Of a stretch of 32,705 bases of DNA, positions 25,087 through 32,254 are shown piece by piece; position 1 is the first letter of the stretch; each line of letters starts with the position of its first letter. The position numbers were made by a program, and so were the translations under genes. A model generated the notes under the pieces. The model did no database searches and was not told where the DNA came from. It saw only the letters and a list, made by a program, of their open reading frames with translations. This stretch comes from Brotaphodocola catenula. GTDB lineage: Bacteria; Bacillota; Clostridia; Lachnospirales; Lachnospiraceae. The stretch lies in NCBI GenBank assembly GCA_020686985.1, contig JAJEPU010000038.1, positions 1-32,705 of the forward strand, given 5' to 3'.

Positions 25087-26014
25087 CTTCCAATATCCTC
25101 CTTATCTCTTCTCCGACCGCCTGAGCCACCGGCGGCGGGAATGCATTTCCGATCATGCGGCATGCATGTGTCTTTTTGCTTCCGAAATCCCAGGTATCCG
25201 GAAAACCCTGGATTCTCGCGATCATCCGCGGAGTGAGTCTCGGCATCCCTTCAAAATCCTTTGCCGGTGCCTCATTCGCCACGCCGAGTCCGTCAACACC
25301 GAGCGCTTCCCACGCCTTTCTTGCCCTGACCGGCCCCAGATCCGGACCTCCGTGTTTCTTTGAACCGCCAACAATCGTCGGAGCAATGCTGTTTGCTTCC
25401 TTTGCCCATTTTGCGGCACCCTGCCAGCCATTTGCTTTCATAAGATCCAACAGTGTTTCTCCGACCGTTTTGGCATTCTCCGGATGTTCCTCCGGGTAAT
25501 GGAATTCCCCGTTTTCATTGTTTCTGATTCCGACAATGATAACTCTCGGACGAAGCTGCGGCACACCGTAATCACTGGCATTCAGTAATTTTATCTGTAC
25601 TCTGTATCCCAGATCCGCAATCCGCTGCAGGATGGATGTTCTGTATTCGGTAAACTTTGGATCAAGCAGTCCGCGGACATTTTCAAGCATAACGGCACGC
25701 GGCTGGATTTCACCGATCAGTCGAATTGCTTCCGGGAACAGGTCACGCTCATCTTCGCTTCCCAGCTGTTTCCCTGCCTGGGAAAAAGGCGGACACGGAA
25801 CGCCACCGGCCAACAGATCTATTTTCCCCTTATACGGTATTCCGGAAAACTCACGGACATCCTTACAGATTACATTCCATTCCGGACGGTTTCGCTTCAA
25901 GGCGGCACAATAGTCCGCTTCATATTCCACCAATGCCACATGAACGAACCCGGCCATTGCAAGCCCCAGCGCCTGTCCTCCGGCACCGGCACATATTTCC
26001 AAACTTGTAAGCAT
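25067..26014 (-). CDS. DNA (cytosine-5-)-methyltransferase of the NgoMIV-type system
   Basis: The 315-aa protein has a compact set of C5 methylase motifs: LEICAGAGG (5-13), GGVPCPPFS (70-78, catalytic C74), MLENV (109-113), QLRPRV (153-158) and IGNAFPPPVAQAVG (about 287-301). A short target-recognition region lies between about 200 and 260. It is first in the two-gene operon, as expected if protection must precede cutting, and overlaps the restriction gene by 20 bp. It differs clearly from the longer DISARM methylase, so the two are not duplicates. GAGG lies about 11 bases before the ATG. Confidence 0.9.
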   Translation of the reverse strand: MLTSLEICAGAGGQALGLAMAGFVHVALVEYEADYCAALKRNRPEWNVICKDVREFSGIPYKGKIDLLAGGVPCPPFSQAGKQLGSEDERDLFPEAIRLIGEIQPRAVMLENVRGLLDPKFTEYRTSILQRIADLGYRVQIKLLNASDYGVPQLRPRVIIVGIRNNENGEFHYPEEHPENAKTVGETLLDLMKANGWQGAAKWAKEANSIAPTIVGGSKKHGGPDLGPVRARKAWEALGVDGLGVANEAPAKDFEGMPRLTPRMIARIQGFPDTWDFGSKKTHACRMIGNAFPPPVAQAVGEEIRRILEGGSVTD

Positions 26015-26060
26015 ATATCAGTAACCTCATCCTTATGTATTTCTCTTTACGTGAGTTACA

Positions 26061-26069
26061 ATTATATCA
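26061..26069 (-). promoter_or_regulatory. Extended -10 promoter candidate for the restriction-modification operon
   Basis: On the minus strand TGA-TATAAT (plus 26061-26069) lies about 45 bp upstream of the methylase ATG. No strong -35 is seen. Confidence 0.55.
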
Positions 26070-26140
26070 TACGGCAATGCTTTTATCCAGTCGTTTCGGC
26101 TCATATTCGCAGCCGTATTGGTGAATCCGCATTATAATTG

Positions 26141-26179
26141 AAAAAATCAGCACGCCGAAGAATTCCCGGTATGCTGATT
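26141..26179 (-). terminator. Intrinsic terminator of the 67-aa XRE gene
   Basis: On the minus strand AATCAGCA (plus 26172-26179) pairs perfectly with TGCTGATT (plus 26145-26152), and the transcript ends in a run of six T (plus 26141-26146). Confidence 0.8.
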
Positions 26180-26196
26180 CTCTTTGTTTTCATTCA

Positions 26197-26400
26197 TTAT
26201 TCCTGCTTCGTGAACCGAATCACGTCATTCGGCGTACAATCCAGATAGGTGCAGATGCGTTCCAATGTAATCAACGTAATGTTCATGTTTTTCTTCAAAC
26301 GATCAAGCGTGTGATTGTCGAGGATCTTATCCTGCAGCATCATATATTGTGTTATTCCACGCTTGCGCATTGTGTCCCACAACGGGCTGTAATCAACCAT
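26197..26400 (-). CDS. Small XRE-family regulator, 67 aa
   Basis: The start at 26400 is chosen because GGAGGAGGACTTATC precedes it; an in-frame ATG at 26424 lacks a site. The product is essentially one helix-turn-helix domain: YSPLWDTMRKRGITQY, then LQDKILDNHTLDRLKKNMNITLITLERICTYLDCTPNDVI. This is the short XRE type common in Firmicutes plasmids and islands. It is divergent from the 26505 gene, and an inverted repeat lies in the shared promoter region, so it likely represses itself and that neighbour. Confidence 0.85.
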   Translation of the reverse strand: MVDYSPLWDTMRKRGITQYMMLQDKILDNHTLDRLKKNMNITLITLERICTYLDCTPNDVIRFTKQE

Positions 26401-26437
26401 GATAAGTCCTCCTCCTGCGAACAATCATAGCTGATTT

Positions 26438-26481
26438 TTGTGCAAATCAATATTGTGCATATATCCACAATGTGCTATGCT
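26438..26481 (+). promoter_or_regulatory. Divergent promoter with operator repeats
   Basis: TTGTGC (26453-26458), a 17-bp spacer and TATGCT (26476-26481) form a plausible promoter for the gene at 26505. The palindrome ATTGTG-N8-CACAAT (26452-26471) overlaps it, and a second TTGTGCA lies at 26438-26444. These are likely binding sites for the divergent XRE protein. Confidence 0.6.
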
Positions 26482-26504
26482 GTTCAAACAGGAGGTATAA
26501 ATAT

Positions 26505-26912
26505 ATGCAGGAATTTGATTTTACAAACAGGGATGGAGTCAACGAGTTATCCGAGATGACCGAGCATCTTTCACATGATGAAGCCGCCGCTGCCATTGCG
26601 GCAATTCATGCAACAAGAGATGAAAAGAAAAATACTGAGGCGGAAGACTTCAAAAACTGGTTTGATGCGGCCTTTCTTCCAATTCTAAAGGATTTTGCCG
26701 CCCTTACCGGCTCCAAACTGACAATACAGCAGGATTCATTTCATGACGTTATCGCCACTCTGACCAGCCGATGCGGTTTTGATATCACTGCAACTCAGAA
26801 AAGAATGCACATGGTTGTGGCGGCTGCTGACCATATCAGCATTAATCGATGGTCTGATTCCAGCGAGGTGGAACTTACGTTGATTTTCGGTCTTCCGGAA
26901 AATGAAGAATAA
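26505..26912 (+). CDS. Hypothetical protein, 135 aa, paired with a divergent XRE regulator
   Basis: The start at 26505 is chosen for AGGAGGTATAAATAT upstream; an in-frame ATG at 26472 overlaps the promoter. I do not recognise the family. The N-terminus is acidic and helical (DGVNELSEMTEHLSHDEAAAAIAAIHATRDEK). The C-terminal half has alternating strands (DVIATLTSRCGFDIT, HMVVAAADHISINR, EVELTLIFGLP). No catalytic motif or membrane segment is visible. The arrangement of a small regulator and a divergent gene with a shared operator resembles island control or toxin-antitoxin modules, but the protein shows no toxin motif. Confidence 0.65.
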   Translation: MQEFDFTNRDGVNELSEMTEHLSHDEAAAAIAAIHATRDEKKNTEAEDFKNWFDAAFLPILKDFAALTGSKLTIQQDSFHDVIATLTSRCGFDITATQKRMHMVVAAADHISINRWSDSSEVELTLIFGLPENEE

Positions 26913-26925
26913 AATTCCCAGAGTG

Positions 26926-26965
26926 ATAGAGTTAGTGTGATTTTTTACACTGGCTCTATTTTTAT
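26926..26965 (+). terminator. Intrinsic terminator
   Basis: ATAGAG (26926-26931) and AGTGT pair with ACACT and CTCTAT (26954-26959) across a small internal mismatch, and TTTTTATT follows. It ends the 135-aa gene. The rest of the gap to 27126 is AT-rich, with a -10-like TATAAT near 27103 and no gene. Confidence 0.75.
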
Positions 26966-27126
26966 TAAAATAACGAACAAATCAGTAAATATTTTCCACA
27001 AAAAGAGACTTGTATGGTAGCATAAATGTCAGGACCACCATTCTCTTGATATCTTAAGTTTTTATTCATAAAGAAATTATTTGTTTTGAGGAACAAAATT
27101 ATAATATAAGACGAGGAGCATTACAC

Positions 27127-27897
27127 ATGAGCGAACTAAGTAGCATTAGAATATTTCCACTAACTATGTTTTACTTTGAAACAGAAGAGATTGCAAAACT
27201 GAAAATAGCTAACGGTTTAGAGAGTGGCAATCATTTTTCAAACTTAAACTTTAATTCACATTCATTAATGAATGCTTATGGAAAAAATCTATTTTTATTT
27301 CAATATAAAGGAAAAATTATAGGAAAGGCTACTGTTCATATAGACTGGGACGGGAGAGGTTCCTTTTACTATTTAGATGATATTATGGTCTTTGATGATC
27401 CAATTACAAAATCTGATATCCAGGAAATCTGGAAAGACTTTAAAAAATTTAATTCTGTTGCACAAAACATACCAGAGAAACACATGGATGCTATAAATAA
27501 ATTATGTGAAAACAAAAAAAAATCGCACGCCCCAGTATTGGGAATTAATGAATCATTTGCTGTTAATAAGGCTGAAGGAAATAGAATCGAGTTTTATACA
27601 ACCAGATATGAAAGACATCAAAAATATAGAGATGCTGCGATAAAAATACATGGCACACAATGCCAAATTTGCGGTTTTGATTTTAAAAAAATGTATGGGT
27701 ATATTGGAGAAAATTATATAGAAGTACACCATAAAAAACCTTTATTTTCATTGGATGAGGAAATGATACCAAACCCAGAAACTGATATGATTACAATATG
27801 CTCCAATTGTCACAGGATGATTCACAGAAAAAAGGATGATATAATTACACCAGAGAAGTTAACGGAAATCATAGATGATATGAGAAAATCTCTATAA
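27127..27897 (+). CDS. HNH endonuclease, McrA-like, probable modification-dependent restriction
   Basis: The 256-aa protein ends in an HNH nuclease: CQICGFDF (179-186, C179/C182), IEVHHKKPL (198-206, H201/H202) and ICSNCHRMIH (224-233, C225/C228/H233), with an RYER lead-in at 160-163. This is the McrA/ScoMcrA-style HNH form that binds structural zinc. The N-terminal 140 residues form a beta-rich domain (for example KGKIIGKATVHIDW) that could read modified bases; I cannot assign its family. The start has GAGGAG upstream. Codons and flanks are far more AT-rich than neighbouring genes, indicating separate acquisition. Dependence on a specific modification is inferred. Confidence 0.8.
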   Translation: MSELSSIRIFPLTMFYFETEEIAKLKIANGLESGNHFSNLNFNSHSLMNAYGKNLFLFQYKGKIIGKATVHIDWDGRGSFYYLDDIMVFDDPITKSDIQEIWKDFKKFNSVAQNIPEKHMDAINKLCENKKKSHAPVLGINESFAVNKAEGNRIEFYTTRYERHQKYRDAAIKIHGTQCQICGFDFKKMYGYIGENYIEVHHKKPLFSLDEEMIPNPETDMITICSNCHRMIHRKKDDIITPEKLTEIIDDMRKSL

Positions 27898-27918
27898 ATA
27901 AGATTCTCTATGATAGTT

Positions 27919-27952
27919 AAGGGCAATAAACTTATGTATCCTTATTGCCCTT
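27919..27952 (+). terminator. Hairpin downstream of the HNH gene
   Basis: AAGGGCAATAA (27919-27929) pairs perfectly over 11 bp with TTATTGCCCTT (27942-27952). A T-rich stretch (TTTTTTT) comes only about 15 bp later, so it is a likely but non-ideal terminator. Confidence 0.65.
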
Positions 27953-28048
27953 CCTGCTCTTCATCATTTTTTTCAATCGTCTTACACACTATTCGGAGCA
28001 TCATGTTTATTACATATTTTCAACCCCTCCTCTCTTCTTCTGATCTGG

Positions 28049-28687
28049 TTATCCGAACACCTTCTTTAATACGGCAGGTTCTCCCGTCTTTCTGTATTCT
28101 TTTTCAACCGCTTTATATTCTTTCTGCGTCAGTTCCAGCGGTCTTTTTATCATAAGGGAAAGCCCGTAGATATCCGCTTTGGTGGTCCGAAGAACAATCT
28201 CCGCAATTTCCGTCAGGGAATAGCCTTTCTTGATCATATTGGAGCACACTTCCGCGCATACCATCGTGGTCTTGTCTTTCGCAACCAGATCCAGAAAGTG
28301 TTTCTTTGTCTCCCAGACCTCAACTTCACGGGCATACCGTAATGCTTTCTCGACACGGAGAATGGGGTCTTCCGTATTCTTGATTTCCTTCACCCATTCC
28401 AAGCGTTTCTTCTCAAAAACATCCATGGTAAGTCCCTGATACGTGCCGTCTTTGATATCATGCAGTATGTGTTCATATGATCTGTCACCCCACATGGTCA
28501 GACAAAAGCAGCGATCCAGAACCGGTGTACACAATACCCGGAGCAGATAATCCGGGGACGGATCCGCATACACGGTTGCGCCATCAAGGGCATTCATTGA
28601 AAAACTCTCCTCGGAAAGCATATCATCAAGCATATCCTGCAATTCCATCATCTCATCGTCATCCATATATACATAGTTTTCTCCCAT
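28049..28687 (-). CDS. Hypothetical protein, 212 aa, in operon with a PARG-like hydrolase
   Basis: AAAGGAGACAAGCG precedes the ATG at 28687. I do not recognise the family. The first 30 residues are extremely acidic (DDDEMMELQDMLDDMLSEE). A mixed region follows (YLLRVLCTPVLDRCFCLTMW), then helical segments and a C-terminus ending in LTEIAEIVLRTTKADIYGLSLMI and a basic tail. No nuclease or kinase motif is visible. It lies 21 bp after the TIGR02452-type gene and so probably shares its transcript; a role with ADP-ribosylation is only suggested by this pairing. Confidence 0.7.
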   Translation of the reverse strand: MGENYVYMDDDEMMELQDMLDDMLSEESFSMNALDGATVYADPSPDYLLRVLCTPVLDRCFCLTMWGDRSYEHILHDIKDGTYQGLTMDVFEKKRLEWVKEIKNTEDPILRVEKALRYAREVEVWETKKHFLDLVAKDKTTMVCAEVCSNMIKKGYSLTEIAEIVLRTTKADIYGLSLMIKRPLELTQKEYKAVEKEYRKTGEPAVLKKVFG

Positions 28688-28708
28688 CGCTTGTCTCCTT
28701 TCGATGCT

Positions 28709-29548
28709 TTACACTCCCATCACCCGCTTAAACACTTTGAAGTTCGTATCATCCCGCGGCGGGCAATAGACCGCAAATTCAATGGTTTTAAATGCGTGCA
28801 TATAATCCGCAATCACTTCTTTGGCAGCTCTTGCCACCACTTCCGGCTTATTCTGGAACGCTCCGCATCCGAAAGCACCCAGGATTACCACTTCGTCACA
28901 GTTCAGTACTGCAACATCCAGAATCCTGGTCAGCCTCTTCTTATGGATTTCCAGGAGTTCCCGGCCACTGACTTTTACCGCCCGGTCACCGTTACCCTGG
29001 TTGAACCGGTTGCTCGGCCGTTCCCGCAGGTTCGGTGCCGCACAGGTGATCACATCCACTTCATACCAGTCTTTTTCATCCATCAGCTTCGGCTTGTTCG
29101 TATCTGTCTTAAATACGGTCACATCCGGCGTATAGATGATATCCGCATTGTTGATCGGATTCTTTGCATTCCGATGAGGATAATAGAACCCCTTCATCAT
29201 TTCCGGTACGCTCAGGCAGAAATACAGGCCGGAACACCGACACAGACATTCCTCCTGTGCGCTGGATCCCCTTGTCACGCCGCCGCCCGGATTGGTTGCA
29301 GAGGCAAAGTTATGTACCGCCACCTTCTGACCTGCATAACCTGCAGCCGCCTCGAAAGTCCGCTTTGTGGATACGATAATCTTTGCTTCGTCTGTGAAAC
29401 GCGCCTTATCCACAGCAGACAGTTCCAATCTCTCCAGAATCAGCTTCTGATTTTTCACTGACCGCGCAAGGGTGTCCTTAATCTTTCCGTTTGTCTCGCA
29501 CAGCCTTTTGGTATCTTCAAAAATTTCCACATTCTCAACACTGCTCAT
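28709..29548 (-). CDS. TIGR02452-family bacterial PARG-like ADP-ribose hydrolase (macrodomain fold)
   Basis: The start at 29548 is chosen because the family begins at this point (SSVENVEIFEDTKRLCETN) and GGAAGGAATGGGAAACAT precedes it; the frame stays open for 30 more codons upstream. The 279-aa product contains NPGGG (86-90), seven residues and QEE (98-100), i.e. the GGG-X7-QEE signature of bacterial-type poly(ADP-ribose) glycohydrolases, where the second Glu is catalytic. A macrodomain-like ILGAFGCGAFQNKP follows near 215. Such enzymes remove ADP-ribose from modified molecules and are often found near defence or toxin genes. No ADP-ribosyltransferase is recognised in the window. Confidence 0.88.
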   Translation of the reverse strand: MSSVENVEIFEDTKRLCETNGKIKDTLARSVKNQKLILERLELSAVDKARFTDEAKIIVSTKRTFEAAAGYAGQKVAVHNFASATNPGGGVTRGSSAQEECLCRCSGLYFCLSVPEMMKGFYYPHRNAKNPINNADIIYTPDVTVFKTDTNKPKLMDEKDWYEVDVITCAAPNLRERPSNRFNQGNGDRAVKVSGRELLEIHKKRLTRILDVAVLNCDEVVILGAFGCGAFQNKPEVVARAAKEVIADYMHAFKTIEFAVYCPPRDDTNFKVFKRVMGV

Positions 29549-29597
29549 ATGTTTCCCATTCCTTCCTCTTCCGTTCATTCCGATACTGTCTGGAACT

Positions 29598-29628
29598 GTA
29601 AAAACAGCTGCGAAATTGCTCCCGCAGC
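29598..29628 (-). terminator. Intrinsic terminator of the 118-aa gene
   Basis: On the minus strand GCTGCG (plus 29623-29628) pairs with CGCAGC (plus 29607-29612), followed by TGTTTTTAC. It lies 23 bp after the stop of the 118-aa gene and just upstream of the PARG-like gene. Confidence 0.7.
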
Positions 29629-29650
29629 CGCCTGGCAACCATCGTCTGCC

Positions 29651-30007
29651 TTACATTCCATCATCACGGAAATACTCATTTACTGCATGCAGCAATAAAA
29701 TCATGTCCGCTTTCGAAACGCATGATGCATCCAGCTCAAATTCATAGACACTGTTCTTTGTTCTGATTGTCAATGCTCCATCATCCACCTGAATGCTTCC
29801 GTAGGTTGTATGCAGGTATTTGCCGGGGTATTTACTTGCCGGACTTGTGAAAAAGTAAATCATATACTTCTCATAGCGGCTGTCGGATTTATAGACCATG
29901 ATCAGTCCTGGCTGATCCATATACGGTATTCGCCAATCCATGTATTTCTGTCCGTATTTATCTTCTGCTTTACGGAGGATTCCCAATGCCGACTGATCCA
30001 AATGCAT
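29651..30007 (-). CDS. Hypothetical protein, 118 aa
   Basis: AAGGAGTTGATGAG precedes the ATG at 30007. The family is not recognised. Sequence alternates strands and turns in the middle (GLIMVYKSDSRYEKYMIYFFTS, YGSIQVDDGALTIRTKNSVYEFEL), suggesting a small beta-rich domain, and ends in a helix (KADMILLLHAVNEYF). No signal peptide or transmembrane segment is evident. It is a single-gene unit with its own terminator, the last island gene before the repeat region next to rsfS. Confidence 0.65.
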   Translation of the reverse strand: MHLDQSALGILRKAEDKYGQKYMDWRIPYMDQPGLIMVYKSDSRYEKYMIYFFTSPASKYPGKYLHTTYGSIQVDDGALTIRTKNSVYEFELDASCVSKADMILLLHAVNEYFRDDGM

Positions 30008-30314
30008 CTCATCAACTCCTTAATCTTATCACACGGGTATTTCACCGACCGCTGCAATGGAATACTGAGCCCGGTATCCGTGTTGATTTTTTCGTTGCAA
30101 CTATATCATTATCGAATTCGAATATCCAATTAGCGGTTTCTGCGGATAACGTTTTGAGTCAAATTTTCGCTCAGACGTTTCTGCCTGAAATCATAAAGCG
30201 CTTTATCATAATTCCGGTACCGGTATTTCGTTCATTTCATCATTCGCCAAACCGTTGCCGCCACTATATCATCAAGTTTTTTAAATTGCAAGAGGGTATT
30301 TTCAGATAATCAGA

Positions 30315-30524
30315 TGTTTGAGAAATAAAAGGAAAACACTTTATCAGCCTTGTTCGCGATAGATGGGAAAACACAGATTTCAAGTTTTAATCTCTTATTC
30401 GCGATAAAAGGGAAAAACCATTTGCAGGTTTTTCCCTTTCTGTTCGTGATATAAAAGGAATTTTTTTACGCTTTTTTTTACCCCTTGTTCGCGATTAGAG
30501 GGAATGTTCGCGAAATAAAAGGAA
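30315..30524 (+). repeat. Six direct repeats of TGTTCGCGATA-N3/4-GGGAA type
   Basis: Copies start at 30315 (diverged, TGTTTGAGAAATAAAAGGAA), 30351, 30396, 30441, 30486 and 30505 (TGTTCGCGAAATAAAAGGAA). The intervals are 36, 45, 45, 45 and 19 bp. All face the same way and end in GGGAA or AGGAA. Number, size and irregular last spacing resemble the transposase-binding sites in Tn7-like ends, but the orientation (TGT pointing inward from the left) is wrong for the right-hand end of an element lying to the left. The core TTCGYGATA is shared with the 12-copy array at 9807-10203. Confidence 0.85.
30407..30439. terminator. Long inverted repeat, possible terminator
   Basis: AAAGGGAAAAACC (30407-30419) pairs perfectly over 13 bp with GGTTTTTCCCTTT (30427-30439) around a 7-base loop. 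It lies about 100 bp past the rsfS stop and could end that operon, but it overlaps the repeat array, so it may instead be part of a binding site. Confidence 0.5.
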
Positions 30525-30542
30525 TTAAACAAAACAAAGATC

Positions 30543-30893
30543 CTACAGTTCTTCCGGAGAAATCTCTTTTCCGTCTCTCCAGATTCTCTCCAGATCGTAG
30601 AATAAACGGTCTTCGCGGTTAAATACATGCACAATAATGTCGCCGTAATCCATCAGAATCCAGCCGGCACTCTGGTAGCCCTCAATCTGACGGCACTCAT
30701 ATCCTGCGCGTCCGAGAACCTCTTCTACATTGTCCGTCATGGCCTGAACCTGGCTGGTATTGGTTCCGCTGGCAATCAAAAAGTAATCTGCCAGTGTGGA
30801 AATCTCATGAATATCAATGATCTTGATATCCTCTCCCTTTTTATCTTCCAGTGCGCCGACAGCCAGTTTTGCCATCTTGTTTGCCTGATCCAT
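30543..30893 (-). CDS. rsfS: Ribosomal silencing factor RsfS (DUF143)
   Basis: The 116-aa protein spans the whole family: KGEDIKIIDIHEISTLADYFLIASGTN (19-45), then VEEVLGRAGYE, EGYQSAGWILMDYGDIIVHVF and the C-terminal FYDLERIW. RsfS binds ribosomal protein L14 and blocks joining of the two ribosomal subunits when growth slows. It is the last gene of a minus-strand operon, 3 bp after yqeK, with AAAGGGG upstream. Its 3' side is where island DNA begins, so the gene is a candidate insertion hotspot. The coding sequence itself is intact. Confidence 0.95.
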   Translation of the reverse strand: MDQANKMAKLAVGALEDKKGEDIKIIDIHEISTLADYFLIASGTNTSQVQAMTDNVEEVLGRAGYECRQIEGYQSAGWILMDYGDIIVHVFNREDRLFYDLERIWRDGKEISPEEL

Positions 30894-30896
30894 ATG

Positions 30897-31499
30897 TCAT
30901 GCCCCTTTCTTTGGCTCTGATAAGAGAGCCTGATAATAATCAAATGCCTGTTTTGTCATGGAATCCACACGAGATCCCTTTTTATTCAGATAATCGAGCG
31001 TTCCTGACAGAATCTCATACATCGTGCGGTCAAGGTCCTGAAACGCAAGTGCGCGCATCTCGGGAAGGTTGGAGGCCTTGTCGCGGCGAGGCTCAATATA
31101 GTCTGCAATGTAGACTATCTTCTCGAGCATTGTCATCTCCGGCTTCCCGGTTGTGTGCCAGCGAATTGCGGAGAGAATTTCCTCATCCTGAATTCCATAC
31201 TTGTTCTTCGCAAGCCAGGCTCCGTACTTTGCATGGATGACCGCAGGAGCGCGAAGTTCATCTTCTGTCAGATCAATCTTGTGCTTCCGGCAGCGGATAA
31301 TCAGCTCGTTATCGGTAAAACGCTTGGCACAGTCATGCATGAGCCCTGCAACCTCCGCCTTGTTCAGATCATAACCGTACCGCATGGCAAGTGCCATACA
31401 GGTGAAGGAAACGCTCAAAGAATGTTCATACCGCATCGGGTCGAGCTTTGTCTCAAGCTGTCTGCGAAATGTGATAATCTGCTCTTTCAATGTAATCAT
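30897..31499 (-). CDS. yqeK: YqeK-type HD-domain hydrolase (Ap4A hydrolase)
   Basis: The 200-aa protein carries the HD-domain metal site: H26 (in RYEHS), H55-D56 (in LMHDCAKRF), the AIRWHTTG block with H115, and D133 (in YIADYIEP). Members of the YqeK family split diadenosine tetraphosphate symmetrically. The start overlaps nadD by 4 bp (ATGA), and the stop is 3 bp before rsfS, so the three genes are translated together. This order is common in Firmicutes. The sequence looks complete. Confidence 0.93.
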   Translation of the reverse strand: MITLKEQIITFRRQLETKLDPMRYEHSLSVSFTCMALAMRYGYDLNKAEVAGLMHDCAKRFTDNELIIRCRKHKIDLTEDELRAPAVIHAKYGAWLAKNKYGIQDEEILSAIRWHTTGKPEMTMLEKIVYIADYIEPRRDKASNLPEMRALAFQDLDRTMYEILSGTLDYLNKKGSRVDSMTKQAFDYYQALLSEPKKGA

Positions 31500-32125
31500 G
31501 TCGTCTCTCTCCTCTTCGGATGATACAGACCGTGTTCTTCGATGTAGTCATTTACAGATCCCGGAACAAAATTCTGAATCGGTTGTCCATCCGCCTCCCA
31601 TCTGCGAAGTTCGCACGAAGAAACATCCATTTCTGCACAGTGCAAAAGCCGGATATCTGCGTGCTCATAATGTGCCTTCAAAAAGCGAATCTGATCCTGA
31701 ATTTCCCGATGATTTTTCTCGTACTCCCTGTTTGCCACAAGAAGAATCGTCTGCGCCATAACAGATTCCGGGTGATACCAGTGCTCGATCTCATAGAGGG
31801 AATCCGCACCGATGATGAAAAAAAAACGATGCTGTGGATACTGCTCTCTCAAAAGTCGAAGCGTCTGCGCTGTGTAAGTCTTTCCGGTGCGCATCACCTC
31901 AAAATCCGAAAATCTGAAATACGGCCGGTCCTGAATCGCCAGCCGTACCATCGCACAGCGGTCAGTCGCAGGAGTTACACGATGATCGGTCTTGTGAGGC
32001 GGATCGCCTGACGGCATAAACCATACCTCAGCAAGTCCGTACTCCCGGTAAGCCTGTTCTCCTAAAAGCAGATGTCCATTATGGATGGGATCAAACGTAC
32101 CTCCCATGATGCCGATATCCGCCAT
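31496..32125 (-). CDS. nadD: Nicotinate-nucleotide adenylyltransferase
   Basis: The 209-aa protein starts at ATG 32125, which has AAAGGAGCAGTCGT upstream; the frame extends six codons further without a site. It has the nucleotidyltransferase motif GTFDPIHNGH (9-18, HxGH) and, near the C-terminus, SSCELRR, the counterpart of the SSTxxR signature. FIIGADSL sits between them. NadD makes deamido-NAD in the cytoplasm, an essential step in NAD synthesis. It forms an operon with yqeK and rsfS. The 129 bp before it contain an AT-rich stretch that may carry its own promoter, and a small CAGTCC-GGACTG hairpin. Confidence 0.95.
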   Translation of the reverse strand: MADIGIMGGTFDPIHNGHLLLGEQAYREYGLAEVWFMPSGDPPHKTDHRVTPATDRCAMVRLAIQDRPYFRFSDFEVMRTGKTYTAQTLRLLREQYPQHRFFFIIGADSLYEIEHWYHPESVMAQTILLVANREYEKNHREIQDQIRFLKAHYEHADIRLLHCAEMDVSSCELRRWEADGQPIQNFVPGSVNDYIEEHGLYHPKRRETT

Positions 32126-32254
32126 ACGACTGCTCCTTTCCACTGTGCGTTTTTATTTATTGTTTTTTTATCTAAATGAGCCTTGACTTGTCTTGTCTTT
32201 TTCTCAATTCTCAATTGTTCCAACTCGTTGCTTACAGTCCTTGTGGACTGATTT

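Larger units (their letters stand above)
30008..30542. other. Non-coding junction region between island and core genes
   Basis: No convincing gene is seen. The right half (30315-30524) contains six TGTTCGCGATA-like repeats and a long hairpin. The left half is AT-rich with a possible minus-strand promoter for the 118-aa gene. The core gene rsfS ends at 30543, so the boundary between island and core genome should lie in this stretch. Confidence 0.6.

Noticed and set aside
30315-30524. Proven right end of the Tn7-like transposon
   Set aside because: The repeats look like transposase-binding sites, but the orientation does not match a right-hand terminus, and no matching inverted set was found near tnsA.
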